Made by a program: the position numbers and the translations under genes. This document shows, one piece after another, positions 12,057-23,608 of a DNA stretch of 64,000 nucleotides. Each line of letters starts with the position of its first letter. Position 1 is the first letter of the stretch. The notes under the pieces are model-generated. The model was not told where the DNA came from and did not search any database. It was given only the letters and a program-made list of their open reading frames with translations. Source of the stretch: Magnaporthiopsis rhizophila (Eukaryota > Ascomycota > Sordariomycetes > Magnaporthales > Magnaporthaceae); NCBI GenBank assembly GCA_003049465.1, contig PYSS01000014.1, positions 1 through 64,000 of the forward strand, in the 5' to 3' direction.

Positions 12057-14288
12057 GGCGCCCGTGGTGGCCGACCTGGGCGGCTCTGTTGCCCGGGACG
12101 GCGGCCCTCAGGGGCGGAGGGGAGATGGGCGACGGCGAGGTCGTGGCCGGGCACTAGGGCCGTCGTCGGGGCGCAGGTTCGTGGGATCGTGAGGCAGCAG
12201 CAGCCCGTCAATGCATCACGGGAAAGAATTGGACGACAAGGAAAGGCGAGAAAAGAAAAACGGGGGTATCGGCAGGGCTTGGCAGATCGAGGGCCGTTGG
12301 GACGTCGCACAAGGAAATGCAAGAAAAACAGCCAAAGAGAGAAGGGCGTTGTCCATCCGTGATGAATCTGAATCAGCCAGACGTCGGCTTCTCAGACCAG
12401 CAATTCACTTTCGCCTGTCGTTTCGTTGCCCAAAAATGGCGTCCCCTTTTTTCGTTCGTGTCCAGACGGATGGGAATATCTGGGCCCCACCGTCAGGACT
12501 TTAATTCGTCTACCAAACCCGCTGTGCGACATGTACCGCAACCCTGGCGCTCCAAGCTTTGGCGTACCCACGCAGGGAGCCAGGCACCGCCTCCTTGCTA
12601 CGGCCAATGAAACAGTTTTGCGAGTGCCGTGCTGTCTGTTGCCAACGGGCTGTCCCATGCACTCCCGCTATCTACACGGGATTAATACGCGTGCCGAGAG
12701 CCTGTTTCTCGAAATGGAGATCTCCATGCACGACTTCTCCGTTTGCCAGGTTTATTTGCCAGAAATTTTATTACGTATTTTTCACTACTCCCTTCCCCTT
12801 TTCCTCGCAGCCGGCAATGGACCCCACTCGACATCTACACGAACTGTCTAAATGTGGCAACGTTTTCGCTCCCATCTCTAAAGGGATTCTGTCATACCCC
12901 TAGCCGGGACGCGGCTCTTACGCCACGGGGGAGCATACGACATCAAAGCTCGATCTAGTATCTGTAGTTTGCGTTAGCCTAGTCCATCACAAACGAACCA
13001 TCAGACGAGTGTGAATGCGAGTGCTCAGAAAGCCGGTTAATTCATTCTGACTGCCCGGCCCAGACCCAACCACACGCCAAGACGACATGCGGCGAGCCTA
13101 GGCACTGGAGCCAAATTACAGACCCAAAGGTCCAACTCCACAACTCGTCATCGCAGACAGGCTGCTAGAGTGCGGGAGGATGGATCGGACAGCCATGTCA
13201 TTGAATGGATAAGCTATTATCATCATCGTAGGCGTGGCGTGTTCGAGGAGAAGAAACCTACAGCAGATATTGACGAGCCAAGGTTTCCGTCGGCTAAGCA
13301 GTCAAGACACAATCTGTAGACTCGTTAGCAGGCTTGCTCCCCTGGCGTGCGAACAAGACAAGAATGAGGCTCCAACGAGTTTAATCAGAGGTTGTTTTTG
13401 GTATAGGTGTGTCATCACATGCATTCAGTAGCAGAACTGAAAAAAAAGTGTTGTCATCAGGGACTCGAGTGGAGAGGCCAAGCAAAGAAGACTGTCAGGA
13501 CCTACCACACAAGCAAGACCATGTTGGCAACTGCTGCCTGGTTAGCAGAGATGAGATGAAGTCTATCACGGGGGAGGCTCCTGATGCTTGTTAGCGATGG
13601 CCCAGAAGCGCCGTGGCGACATGGATAGGTGTCAGGGGAAGAGTGCTTCAGATGGTAGTGCATGTAGTTTTCCATTCGCTCAGGAGATCGCGAAGTAAGG
13701 TGGAAGTTGTCTCATCAACAGCGGTCGAGGAAGCGCGCTCGCTGCTCGTCTGCGGAGGGTCGAACTTACCGAGACTGGCATGCGCGGGATTGCGCCTAGA
13801 AAGAGGTAATCGGGGCCCGTGACGCGCCTGATATGCCGACAAGGTGCGCCCAGCCGGTAGCCCTGATCAAAAGCCCGGCTGGGTTCGCATCGTGGTCAGG
13901 ATGCCGGCATCGAGTTGGGCTCGCGATTGGGAGTGGGAGGAAGATTTTGCTCGACGAAAAGGTCTGCAAATCTTTTTCAAGCCCCTGCCCAATGTGGGTC
14001 AACGGCGGGGTGGGGATTCCGCCTCAGATGTGGCTTGCGATGGTGTCCTTGCATGTGGCTGCCATGGATGAGATTTGTGCCATCAGCCAACGAGACTCGC
14101 AGAGAGAAACCCTCAGAATTGTCGATTTTGGCCTAGATTATTGGGCTTTCTCCTCATAGATACCCTTCCGGCTACTGGCCACTTTCCCATACATCAGTAT
14201 CGCAGCTGGCCGGCACGGAAGCTGCCCAAACCGGCCCAGCCAACTCATATCAGCGAGAGCTCAGCCAGGCCTCATCCCGTTTTTCACA
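12057..14288. other. Long intergenic region between divergent Anp1 and Mtr3 genes
   Basis: A 2.2-kb stretch without a supportable gene lies between two divergent start codons. Short ORFs on both strands show no protein-like composition, spliceable partners or recognised domains. It presumably holds two promoters; an unannotated noncoding RNA cannot be excluded. Confidence 0.6.
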
Positions 14289-15221
14289 ATGGCAGACAGG
14301 CGACGCATAAACGGCCCAGTAGGCACGACATATCCCCCAGTCTTCATCGACGAGCCTGCAGAAAAGGGGAAACAGACACGGAGGGTGCGGTCAAGGCCGC
14401 CAAACACCATCAGGAAGATGTGTAGGTCTTACTTCCCCAGAACCAGAATTACGACGAAGCTGACCACCTGACCAGTCCTCAAAACCGGCATAACACCACC
14501 GGCCAGCGGCTCAGCTTACTTGGAGATCGAGCACCCGTCGGGCAGCGGGACGTCCGGGCTGAAGCTGGCCTGCACAGTCCACGGCCCGCGGGCGCTGCCC
14601 CGATCGGCGCCCTTCTCGCCGCACATCGTGATGTCGACGCACGTCAAGTACGCGCCCTTTGCCACCAAGCAGCGTCGCGGTTACATCCGCGATGCCACCG
14701 AGCGCGACCTGTCGGTGCACCTCGAGACGGCCTTGCGCGGCGTCCTCATCGCCGACCGCTGGCCCAAGAGCGGCGTCGACGTCATTGTGTCGGTCATCGA
14801 GGGCGACCAGGACCGCAGCCGGCCCGCGGCCGACGACGGCGAGGCCTGGAGTACCATGAGCGTGCTGAGCGGCTGCGTCACAGTGGCGGCGGCGGCGCTA
14901 GCCGACGCGGGCATCGACTGTGTCGACGTCGTTGCCGGCGGCGTGGCCGCGCTGGTCGTGGACGCGGGGTCGTCCGAGGGTGGCGAGGGAACCGTTGTGC
15001 TAGACCCGGTCCCGGCGGAGCACGAGAAGGTCGTGGCCGCCTGCTGCGTCGCCTATCTACCCAACAGGGACGAGGTGACGAACCTGTGGTTCAAGGGCGA
15101 TGTTGCGACGTCCGACACGGCGCTGTATCTGGATATGGTCAACAATGCGGTCAAGGCGGCCAAGAGCGCCAACCGGGTCTTGACGGATAGCTTGAAAGAG
15201 ACGATCCAACAAGCGATATGA
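14289..15221 (+). CDS. MTR3: Exosome complex subunit Mtr3 (RNase PH fold)
   Basis: Two exons (14289-14421, 14476-15221) join in phase across a 54-bp intron with a GCTGAC branch site, giving 292 residues. The first exon encodes a basic N-terminus (MADRRRINGPVG). The join creates a KMFLKTG turn leading into ASGSAYLEIE, the characteristic start of the RNase PH fold in this subunit. It is followed by KLACTVHGPR and, near the end, a run of helices (KAAKSANRVL). Mtr3 is one of six catalytically inactive RNase PH-like proteins forming the exosome ring with Rrp41, Rrp42, Rrp43, Rrp45 and Rrp46. It serves 3'-5' RNA processing and decay in the nucleus and cytoplasm. Rrp46 would be the closest alternative. 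The next gene, TTI2, is co-oriented 494 bp downstream. Confidence 0.87.
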
Positions 15222-15715
15222 GCGGACGCTGTGAGCAGGCTCGCCTCCAGCTTGCAGGAGTCATTTAAAGCACGTCTAGGTGGTCTCTATATATCCAGGA
15301 CCCAGATAGGCACTTTGACAGACGGAATCTTGCCTCGTGATTTTCTCGGTGCTGTAGCACACCCACCGGATTGACTAGGCCAGTGCGAGGCATAACCACA
15401 TGTCGGCAGCAGTTTAAGGAATGGACAGTTGAAGATGCGATATCACAGCTTCACGTTGTTTCCGAATGCTGGTGTTTCCCGTATTTGATAGCCGTGAAAA
15501 AGCAGGCGGGCGTTACAACAGCAGTTTTAGTGGTGCGGTGCATTCTGTAAATTGGGGGTATGGCCTGAAATTCTCCACCCACAGCGCTTAATGTCAGCGC
15601 ACTCAACGACCCAAACTCGCCTCGGATCGTCACCATCCATCTCCACGGGGAGAGACACCGTTTGACCGAGAAACGACATTTCTATCAGCAATCGGACGAG
15701 TCTCGCGCCTCAGCC
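15222..15715. other. Intergenic between MTR3 and TTI2
   Basis: This 0.5-kb spacer should carry the MTR3 terminator and TTI2 promoter. A CTATATATCC element lies near 15284-15293, close behind the MTR3 stop. Nothing else is recognisable. Confidence 0.5.
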
Positions 15716-17693
15716 ATGCCGCTGGGCTCTCTCCTAGAGCTGAAGCGGGCGGCTGGCTCCATCTCGAGCTCGCGGAGCGTGGAGGAGTCGCTGAAGGAGC
15801 TCAGGGAGCAGCTCAGTACGGGATATCACAAATCCGGGTTTTGGATGACCATATAGCTGATACAAAAGAACTTCCAGCCACAGATGATGCTCCGCACTCA
15901 GACGTTAGCCTGGATGAGATCGCGGCAGAGCTGGCCACTGAGGATAGTTCGGTGAGCTGCCGACCCTGCCCAGGTGCTATATGCCTCTTTTCTGACGGAG
16001 TACACCTGATAGGGCAAGCGGGAAAATCTCCTAGCCTTGCTGGCCTATCTTCAAGACAGGAGCGAAGGCGCCGCAGAGACTGCCGATGCAGACTCCACAG
16101 CGCTGAGGAGAATCGGCGACTTTGCCGCCCGGTCGATATCTCCCATCACCGTCACGCCAGAGGATGAGATCGAGGGATACCACCCTACTAGTAAGCGCGC
16201 CACCCGCTGACCACGGGGTCACAACCGCCATGGCTACATCTAACCTCCCACCCGGTGACGTCCAGCGGTCGACAGAGAACGGGATCTAGTCGTCCTCGGC
16301 AGCACTATCCGGCCCATCGCCGAGCTCGCCCTGTGCATCCTCGGACTACTATCCGCACACCTCAGCCCCGACGCCACCGTGACCGCCATCGCCCACACAG
16401 ACCCGTCCCTCCCCTGGACGACGTCCGAGGCGGCGCGGCAGGCCGCAGATGTGGTCCTGGCGGCCATGGCGGCCAAGGGGAAAGCAGCATTCGTCGTCGA
16501 CGACGTGCTCCGCGACTACCTGCGCCCGCTCTTCTCCAAGTCCAGACCCGCAGCCGTGACGGCGTCGGGGCGCAAGGCCGAGTTTGCCGAGGAGCCCGGC
16601 GCGCACGGCAGCCTGGCGCTCGAGACGCGGGCGGCCAAGCCGTGGAAGCACACGGATCTGCGCGCCGTGCCCGTTTTTGCGTGGGCGCTTGGCGAGGTCG
16701 ATGTTCGTTCTTTCGCTACCCGACACGCCCCTCCTTCCCATGCATTTGCCGTGTGCTAACTTGGCAACCGTTTTTTGCACTGCAATGTCGCCAGAAAGAG
16801 CTCATGACCAAAGCCTGGCCCCTCTTCACCCCCGTCCTCCTAACCCTCCTCGACGACGGCGACACCGATGTTAGGGCCCGCGGACTCGGCCTCCTGCCGC
16901 AGTTCCTGTCCAAGACGGACGGCGCCACGCTGGCCGGGACCGGCCTCGACGCCGTGTTCCGCGACGCCGTGTTCCCGACCCTGCTCTTCCTGCCGAGCGT
17001 CACGCCCGAGCCCGAGGCGCTGCGGCTGCAGGAGCCGGCGTACGCGGCGCTGGTCGCCCTGTCGCGCGCGGCCAAGAACGGGCCGGACCTCGGGCTGCTC
17101 GACAGGACCCTCCGCGACGGCGTGTTTGCCGCCTTCTTCTACGCCAGGGACTACATCCGGATCGTCGAGGTGCTCGTGCGGCAGGCCGGGGTGATTGTGG
17201 ACGAAATGAAGGTTCACGCCGTGAAGCACCTCAAGGTAGGTAACAATTCAAAAAGATGCAGACTGCTAGATTTCCCTACTCCAAAGATGCTGACAAATCA
17301 TCCTACAATGCTCACGCAAAAAAGGACTTGATACCCATGATTTCTTCCGTCATGGAAGAACCCTTCGCAATGGCCCACCCGCCCTCGCTCCTAGCCGCCA
17401 TCGGGGCCCTGCAGGCGGTGATTCGCAACTGCTGGCCGAGGCTGGGCCGGTCGCCGTGGAGGGAGGAGGTGGTCAAGTCTTTGGTGGCCTGCTGGCTGCG
17501 GGCGCGGGACGACGGCGACGCCGCCAGAAAGCAGGCCGGCGACAGCGTCTGCGCCGAGCTGGCACGCACGGCAAAGATGCTGGCCGCCGTGACCAGGGCA
17601 GAAGGGACCGAGCTGGCCGAGCTGGTGGCGCCGCTGACGGCGAGGGAGCCGTTGCTGGTGGGACTTTTTGGGACAGGAGCTGCGGGAACTTGA
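15716..17693 (+). CDS. TTI2: TEL2-interacting protein 2 (Tti2), TTT complex subunit
   Basis: Six exons are inferred (15716-15815, 15878-15951, 16013-16190, 16266-16696, 16795-17235, 17325-17693), all joining in phase, for about 530 residues. The acceptor of the first intron could also be 6 bases further on; both keep frame. The protein is alpha-helical (HEAT-like) and matches the Tti2 family in KRENLLALLAYLQDRS, FTPVLLTLLDDGD, and a C-terminal block DLIPMISSVMEEPF followed by AIGALQAVIRNCWPR and CWLRARDD. Tti2 binds Tel2 and Tti1; the TTT complex works with Hsp90 to mature PIKK kinases (TOR, ATM, ATR types). The exon 4 donor is a weak GTCGAT and the exon 6 acceptor an unusual AAAAAG, so those two boundaries are less secure. 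It is convergent with FIG4, whose stop lies 124 bp away. Confidence 0.82.
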
Positions 17694-17817
17694 GAACGCA
17701 TAAAATGAGCGCGAAGGAACCTGCAATGTCAAGTGATAATTCTTCTCGTCACCCTCAAGACACCTGACGGCAGTGAATCACCCAGCCTCCACCGACAGAA
17801 GCCGCAGCCGGGCCTTC

Positions 17818-20800
17818 CTAGTCCACCGGCTGCTGCTTAAACAGCGACTTGCCCCTCAGCCACTTGCCGTAGGCCTTGTACCGCTTCTTCTGCGTGTCCT
17901 CCTCCGTCACCGTGAGCGGGTTCTGGCCCACGCGCAGCAGCTCCTCGTAGACGCGCGTGTCGTCCCCGTCCTCGTACGCGTCTCTACCCAGGACGCTGCC
18001 GCCGCTCCTGTCGTCCCGCGAGAGGGACGGAGAGTGAGCGCGGTGGTTGTGGTTATGGTAGTGATGGTGGTGTAGGAGCGGGTGGTGCGAGGAGCCGTTG
18101 ACAGCAGTAGTAGCACCACCACCGCCGCCATTGCTGGTGGTCCTGGGCGTCAACCCAACAGTCTGCCAACTCCCCGACACGTACTCCTGATACTCGCCAT
18201 CAACATCATCGGACGGCTCAGGGTCGGCCGTGACGACGAGTGGCAGCGTCTGCGGGTGGCTGATGTAGCGCGCATAGTCCTCCGTCTCGTCGCCGCTGAC
18301 GGACGGATTCAGCGACTCCTGCACCATCTTTGCAAACGTCCACTGCGCCGCCCTGGTCTTCTCGAGCGTCGACGGCTTGCCGTTCTTGGCGTTTCCGTCG
18401 AGGTCCAGGACGGCCGTCGCGGGTGAGGTGCCGTCCTTCATGATGCCGTGAATGCCGCCGTTGGGCTGCGGGAAGGACAGATACTTTGGGTCCTGCGTGT
18501 TCTCCAGCCAGCCGCGGTAGCCCTTGGGTGTCGACGACGTGATGGCGGCGGTCGACGCGCTAGAGCGGTGCGACCCCGCGATAGACGCCGCGTCGCCGCT
18601 GCCGCCAGCGTGAGGGACATCGTGGGGCGCCAATATGGTGACCTCCTTCTTGGCCCTCCTCCGCTTGTCCTGGACGTCCTGGTCGCCCTCGGTGCGGACG
18701 CGGAAAGGACTGAGGTCGTAGCGGCCCTCCTGGGTGGACTTGAAAGGGATGAACTTGATGGTCGAATTCATCTTGTAGGGGAACATCTTGAGGAAGGACG
18801 ACAGGGTGGAAGGGCGGTAGTATTCGAGCCAGTAGTCGTCAAAATATGACACGGGCTTGGACGCCGTGTTGTCGCCGCGGGCGGGCGGCCCGACGCTGGG
18901 TGGGACCTCCCTGGGCTTGAGGAACTCTGGGGTGAACCAGTTGATGTAGTCGTGGCGCGGCTTGCCCAGCCAGCCGCGCGGGTCGGCGTGGTGCAGGTAG
19001 TAGTCGGTGGCCAGGTCCCAGAGCATGGGCTGGCCCTGGGCGAAGATGTAGTTGCCCAGGAAGAGGTTGTAGGCCTCCTGGCGCTGGCCGTCGAGGAACG
19101 AGTTGTTGTAGTAGCGTTTAAAGCTCTCGATCATGTCGCGGCTGTGGCTGGTCCACTGGTTGATCTTGCGGTACGTTTCCATGGTGTTGACGAGTTGACT
19201 GCCGCCGTACTGGACCGCGATGGTGTCGCCGTGGTCGTGGTACATGTGGGTGAGCAGGTTGACGGCGTCGGTGTCGTAGTTGACGACCGTGTCCTCGAGG
19301 ATGCCCAGGGCGTGCAGCTGGTGGCCGAGGGCGCGCTTGCCGATGACGAACTGGGCGGCGTTGGTGCGGTCGAGGCAGTCGATGCAGTTTGTGCGCGCGA
19401 CGCCGTTCTGCACGCGGGCAGGGTTGGTGACGCCGTCGCCGTTGTGGAAGAAGCCAGTGGTGGTGACGACGTCCTCAGCGATGCCCTCGAGGATGCCGAT
19501 GACGTCCTGGTCGCGCGACTTGGCGGCGCGCGACATGTCCCAGGCCTTGTGGATGATGCGCTTGCCGTCGGGCAGGAACTGGTTCAGGTACGAGATGGCC
19601 TTTGTGTACTCTTCGAGCAGCTTGGACTCGCGCGGCGTGCGCTCGCGCGACTTGACCAGATTGAGCGCGTAGATGGGGGCGCCATAGCGGCCAAACAGGT
19701 TGTCAAAATGCAGGGCGGCCGAGGTGTAGAAGGGGTCGATGAGGTTCAGCTCGATGGGCGGCTTGGGCGTCACGCCCGTGCTGTCCTGGGACCAGTGCAG
19801 CGGGATACTGCCGCGGTGCTGGACGTACGACGTGTACTGGGGGCTGGCGTACAGGCGCGGGCCGGGAGAGTGGAAGGACGTGGTGTTGACCTCGGACACG
19901 ATCTGCTCCGTCTCGACGTCATTGGCCACGTAGCCGAGGTCGTTGGCGCCGCGCTTGAGGAAGCGGGCGCCGGCAAAGTGGCGCGAGCGGCGGGCGATGA
20001 CGGCCACGTAGGCGGTGCGGCCGTAGATGGACACGGCCGCCTGGTCGACGTAGCCGTGGATTATGGGGCGGCACCAGTCAAAGGGTGACGTCAGCGCCCG
20101 CTCGGCCGGGCCGAGCAGGTGGCTGTTCCACACGAACATGGAATTGAGGTCGGTGTCCAGCATGCGCGGGCGACCCTGCTGCAGAGCCAGGCGCTCGCGC
20201 GTTATGTTGTGCTGCAGGGTGCGGGTGATGTCGTACGAGTACGAGTAGTAGAAGGACCGCGTCAGGTCCAGGTTGCCGAGGATGGTCAGGAACCGTGACT
20301 CCTCCGTGTTGCGCTGGTCCGGTCGCGGGCGGGCGCGGGCCGGGGTCAGGGGGATTAGCTCGGTGCCGTCGATCTGGTAGATGTAGTGGCCGCCCAACAT
20401 GGCGACGGTGCTCTTCTTGGTGATGAGCAGCATGTAGTAGTGGCCCGTGAACTTGATGAAGCCCAGCAGGCCCCAGGTGGTGCAGCGCAGCTTGATGCCG
20501 CCCGTGGCCTTATTGCCGTCGTCGATGGTGTCGAGCAGCGCGTTCATCTCCTTCTGCGAGTACACGATCTTGTCGTCCGTCACGCTGAGGTCCTGCTCCT
20601 CGGCCGTGCGGTCGATCTTGAGGATGCGGTAGCGCCGCTCCGTGACGTCGCCGCCGACGATGTAGTAGCGGATTGCCGTCTCGTAGAGGCTGTACTTATG
20701 CATTTTGTGTAGCATGCGCTTGCGGCGGGTGTTGTTGTCGCCGCCGCCGCCGCCTCCTCCTGTCCCTCCTCCTCCTGCTCCTCCTGTTCCTGCTCCTGTG

Positions 20801-21177
20801 CCGTCCTCTGCGGGGCCGCCGACGTTGGCGGCTTGATCACGGTCCTGGTCGTCGTCGTCGTAGTCGTCGGAGCAGCTGGCCTGGTGGCGGGCTTTGCTGG
20901 TGCCGTCGGGGCTCGAGGTGCGCACAAAGGGCTTGGCTACGGCGCGTTCGTCGTCGTCGTCGTCATTGTCGTCGTTGCCGGCTCCCTGCTGGCCCAGTGC
21001 GCCGACGACGAGAGGGGTCTGGTCCGTTTCGGCGCTGTTGTTCAACAGTGGGAAAATGGGTTCCACGGGCTCAGGCGGGGTGAGGAGCGAGTCGGGGGCG
21101 CTTGTGCTGCCGCTGGCGATACTGACGTCGGCCTGGCTTGCAGCATCGCCTGGCTCGAGCGACGGAGGAAAGGCCAT
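17818..21177 (-). CDS. FIG4: Phosphoinositide phosphatase Fig4 (Sac domain)
   Basis: A single 1119-residue reading frame, opened by the ATG at 21177. The first 150 residues are acidic and Gly/Ser-rich low complexity, then the Sac N-lobe begins (KYSLYETAIRYYIVGGD). The catalytic loop, NCIDCLDRTNAAQFVIG, carries the CX5R(T) signature at about residues 598-606. The Sac domain closes near GWLGKPRHDYINWFTP, and a variable C-terminal tail with a His/Asn-rich stretch follows. Fig4 removes the 5-phosphate of PtdIns(3,5)P2 and, with Vac14 and the kinase Fab1/PIKfyve, sets vacuolar PtdIns(3,5)P2. It is longer than the yeast protein mainly because of the low-complexity ends. No intron is needed. Sac1 is excluded by the absence of C-terminal membrane segments. 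Confidence 0.94.
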   Translation of the reverse strand: MAFPPSLEPGDAASQADVSIASGSTSAPDSLLTPPEPVEPIFPLLNNSAETDQTPLVVGALGQQGAGNDDNDDDDDERAVAKPFVRTSSPDGTSKARHQASCSDDYDDDDQDRDQAANVGGPAEDGTGAGTGGAGGGGTGGGGGGGDNNTRRKRMLHKMHKYSLYETAIRYYIVGGDVTERRYRILKIDRTAEEQDLSVTDDKIVYSQKEMNALLDTIDDGNKATGGIKLRCTTWGLLGFIKFTGHYYMLLITKKSTVAMLGGHYIYQIDGTELIPLTPARARPRPDQRNTEESRFLTILGNLDLTRSFYYSYSYDITRTLQHNITRERLALQQGRPRMLDTDLNSMFVWNSHLLGPAERALTSPFDWCRPIIHGYVDQAAVSIYGRTAYVAVIARRSRHFAGARFLKRGANDLGYVANDVETEQIVSEVNTTSFHSPGPRLYASPQYTSYVQHRGSIPLHWSQDSTGVTPKPPIELNLIDPFYTSAALHFDNLFGRYGAPIYALNLVKSRERTPRESKLLEEYTKAISYLNQFLPDGKRIIHKAWDMSRAAKSRDQDVIGILEGIAEDVVTTTGFFHNGDGVTNPARVQNGVARTNCIDCLDRTNAAQFVIGKRALGHQLHALGILEDTVVNYDTDAVNLLTHMYHDHGDTIAVQYGGSQLVNTMETYRKINQWTSHSRDMIESFKRYYNNSFLDGQRQEAYNLFLGNYIFAQGQPMLWDLATDYYLHHADPRGWLGKPRHDYINWFTPEFLKPREVPPSVGPPARGDNTASKPVSYFDDYWLEYYRPSTLSSFLKMFPYKMNSTIKFIPFKSTQEGRYDLSPFRVRTEGDQDVQDKRRRAKKEVTILAPHDVPHAGGSGDAASIAGSHRSSASTAAITSSTPKGYRGWLENTQDPKYLSFPQPNGGIHGIMKDGTSPATAVLDLDGNAKNGKPSTLEKTRAAQWTFAKMVQESLNPSVSGDETEDYARYISHPQTLPLVVTADPEPSDDVDGEYQEYVSGSWQTVGLTPRTTSNGGGGGATTAVNGSSHHPLLHHHHYHNHNHRAHSPSLSRDDRSGGSVLGRDAYEDGDDTRVYEELLRVGQNPLTVTEEDTQKKRYKAYGKWLRGKSLFKQQPVD

Positions 21178-22282
21178 TTTCTAGCCAGCACATCCCGACT
21201 AGCGGGCGTTGATTGCAAGCGGCCGGTGAGCAGGCGCCCAGCTTCTAGCCGCTTGTGGCCGTCAAGTCTGCGGGCTGCCGACGGCGTCGAGAAGGCTTGC
21301 GATGGTTGTGGGCGAGCACGGCTGTCTCGTCGGCCATGCGTTTTGGTCCAGGCTGTGGGGCCGCTGTGACGCAACTGGGGTGCAGTGCCGATGCAGTGGG
21401 GCAGCGCTACCAGGGGTTAATCACCGTCCCTCGACGTTGGCTGGCTCCATTATGCTCCGCTAGGTCCGAGACTCGGCGGTCGAGGCGCCAGCTACAGAAG
21501 ACGCGGGCATTCCTCGGTTACAAGAGGGAGACCACCTGTCGGCAGACCTGTGAAGCATGCTACCGTGGAACAGTACTGGGTCTCCTTCTACCAGGCCAGG
21601 CCGTCCAGCGCAACGGCGGTTTGCGCAGGGTGATGCCGTGCAGGTCCTTGTACCCGCATACGAAGCTGTTACCGATGGCCTGGACTGCAGCTGACGCGGT
21701 ATGGTTATGAGGCCCGGGCGCGGGGTGTGCGCTTGTATTCGAGCGCCTTTGCCCTGCCCATTCGGTGTGCCTAGCACCTTGACGGCGCCTCGCGTGCGTA
21801 TCGCGGCGGAGGCGGCATTTGGTCATGGCTGTCAGCTTTCTATTGCTGTTTTAGTGACCGGCGTACAGGCGTACCAAGGAGATCACACCTTCACGGCATT
21901 CTCCTGATGTCTGAAGCATGCCACAAGTTCACCACTGCGATCCCCATGCCAGTGCCGGAGATCAAGAGTCCAAAGTGTCAATGAAGAGGAATGGATCAGA
22001 GAGACGGGCAGTCTTTTATTCTCGCTGATGATTTGGTCATGCTGGTGACCAAATATCCCCATGGCAATGGCCGACTAGAGATCTTTCGTCCGCTAGACCT
22101 TATGCGCCGAAACACTATCGAACAAACGCTACACGGTGGAATATATAAAATTGCAGAAGAGTCACACCATCCTAGGAGGTGGCGCACGATATGTGTACGA
22201 TTTGCCCCGAAGCTGGTTGCGTAGCCGGACGAGCAGACGAACGACGAGCAGACCCCCTGCGCCTGGACCTGCTCGAGCCTCT
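21178..22282. other. Intergenic, FIG4 promoter and CNS1 3' flank
   Basis: This 1.1-kb stretch between two minus-strand genes has no supportable ORF. It should hold the FIG4 promoter next to base 21178 and the CNS1 3' UTR near 22282. Confidence 0.6.
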
Positions 22283-23608
22283 CTAAGGGGGCGCCGCGCC
22301 CGACTTGATAGCCTTGAACTCCCTGACCCACTTGGCCGCCTTGGCCTTGGGGAGCACAAAGATGCGGACGAGCTCGTCGACGACCTCCATGCCGTCGAGG
22401 GCCAGCACCTTGATCAGGGGCACCTTCTTGCCCAGCTTAAGGAGCGAGCCCTTGGCCGACTCGACGTAGCACTCGACGCCGCTATGCGTGTAGGCGCCGT
22501 TGTGGTCCCACGGCAAAGGCAGCAGGTACGAGAGGTGCACGCCGACGCAGTCGTGCTCGTCAAACGCCTTGATGAAGTCGGACTGCGTGTCGGCCGGATA
22601 CAGGATCATGGTCGGGAACGCGAGCGAGCTGCCTTCGACGTCGTCCGGGTCCGGCAACAGCTGGCAGCGCGCGCCGTCCATATCGGGCGGGCGGTCGGTC
22701 GAGCGCGTGCGCACGCCGCGCTGCCGCAGCGCCACGCGCAGCAGGTAGCGGCGCCGCACCTCGGTGGCCGCACGCTCCTCCTCGCGCTTCTGCCGTTTCG
22801 CCTGCAGGCGCCGCCGCTCCGCCACCTCGGCCCGCACTGCCTGCAGCGGCGCGTTGTCTGGGTCCAGCGCCAACCCGCGCTCGACCGCGTCCTCGGCCTC
22901 GGGGATCTTGTTGAGCCGCGACAGCGCCCGCGCGCTGCGGTACAGGGCCTTGATGTTGCGCGGGTTGAGGCTCAGCGCCGCGGCGCAGTCGACGGTGCAC
23001 GACCGGTTGTTGCGCAGCTCCAGGTGGCACGCCGCCCGGTTGATGTGCAGCGACTCGAGCACCGCCGCCTCGCGCGCCACCTCGTCCGGGTCGTCTGACG
23101 AGGTCTTGGTCGCCGCACCCGAATCGCCGTTGCTGTCTTCCGCGGCCGCTGTCGGCGGCTCTCCGCGGGCCCGTCGCCTGACCTCGGCGGTCAGGATGTT
23201 GATGCCCTTGGTGTAGAACTCCTTGGCGTCGCCCAGCTTGCCCTCCTTGTAGCACTCGTTACCGCGCTCCTTAAAGTCGGACGCGTTCTCGAGAGGCGTG
23301 CCCTCGTAGGCCAGGGCCTGCAGCGCCGCCACGTCGTCGTTGTCCTCCAGCTCCGTCATGAACAGCGGCGACTTGTTCAGGTCGGCCAGGATCTCCTCCG
23401 TGGTCTTGTTGCGCACGGCAGCCAGCGCCGGCGGCAGCTCGGGCATCATGCTGCTGCCGCCGTTGCTGTTCTGGGCCGCTGGCTCTGGCCCATGGCTGCT
23501 GGCGCTGGCGCTTACGCTCACGCTCTCGGTCCTGGCCGCCAGCTCCTCAATCACGCTTTCAATTGGGGGTATTTGCGCCGATTCCATTGTCTGTGGCGTC
23601 GCCTCCAT
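22283..23608 (-). CDS. CNS1: Hsp90 co-chaperone Cns1/TTC4 (TPR protein)
   Basis: One exon of 441 residues from the ATG at 23608. An N-terminal Ala/Ser-rich part precedes the conserved lead-in (KTTEEILADLNKSPLFM). Three TPR motifs follow: ASDFKERGNECYKEGKL, HINRAACHLELRN and IKALYRSARALSRLNK ending in LDPDN. A basic linker (RRLQAKRQKREEERA) leads to the C-terminal wheel-like domain with FPTMILYPADTQSDFI and the final KVPLIKVLALDGMEVVDELVRIFV-like strand/helix region, given here as two pieces: KVPLIKVLALDGMEV and VDELVRIFVLP. Family members bind the Hsp90 C-terminus and are essential in yeast. Just upstream on the minus strand lie a possible donor (GTAGTG) and a strong acceptor (TTTCTTGCAG), consistent with a 5' UTR intron. 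Confidence 0.93.
   Translation of the reverse strand: MEATPQTMESAQIPPIESVIEELAARTESVSVSASASSHGPEPAAQNSNGGSSMMPELPPALAAVRNKTTEEILADLNKSPLFMTELEDNDDVAALQALAYEGTPLENASDFKERGNECYKEGKLGDAKEFYTKGINILTAEVRRRARGEPPTAAAEDSNGDSGAATKTSSDDPDEVAREAAVLESLHINRAACHLELRNNRSCTVDCAAALSLNPRNIKALYRSARALSRLNKIPEAEDAVERGLALDPDNAPLQAVRAEVAERRRLQAKRQKREEERAATEVRRRYLLRVALRQRGVRTRSTDRPPDMDGARCQLLPDPDDVEGSSLAFPTMILYPADTQSDFIKAFDEHDCVGVHLSYLLPLPWDHNGAYTHSGVECYVESAKGSLLKLGKKVPLIKVLALDGMEVVDELVRIFVLPKAKAAKWVREFKAIKSGAAPP

Noticed and set aside
12426..12851. 141-codon plus-strand open frame in the ANP1-MTR3 gap
   Set aside because: No domain, splice partner or promoter context, and overlapping frames of similar length exist.
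18952..20088. Long plus-strand open frame (378 codons) opposite FIG4
   Set aside because: It mirrors the codon structure of the conserved FIG4 coding strand and has a Val/Ala/Asp/Arg-biased composition without any domain.
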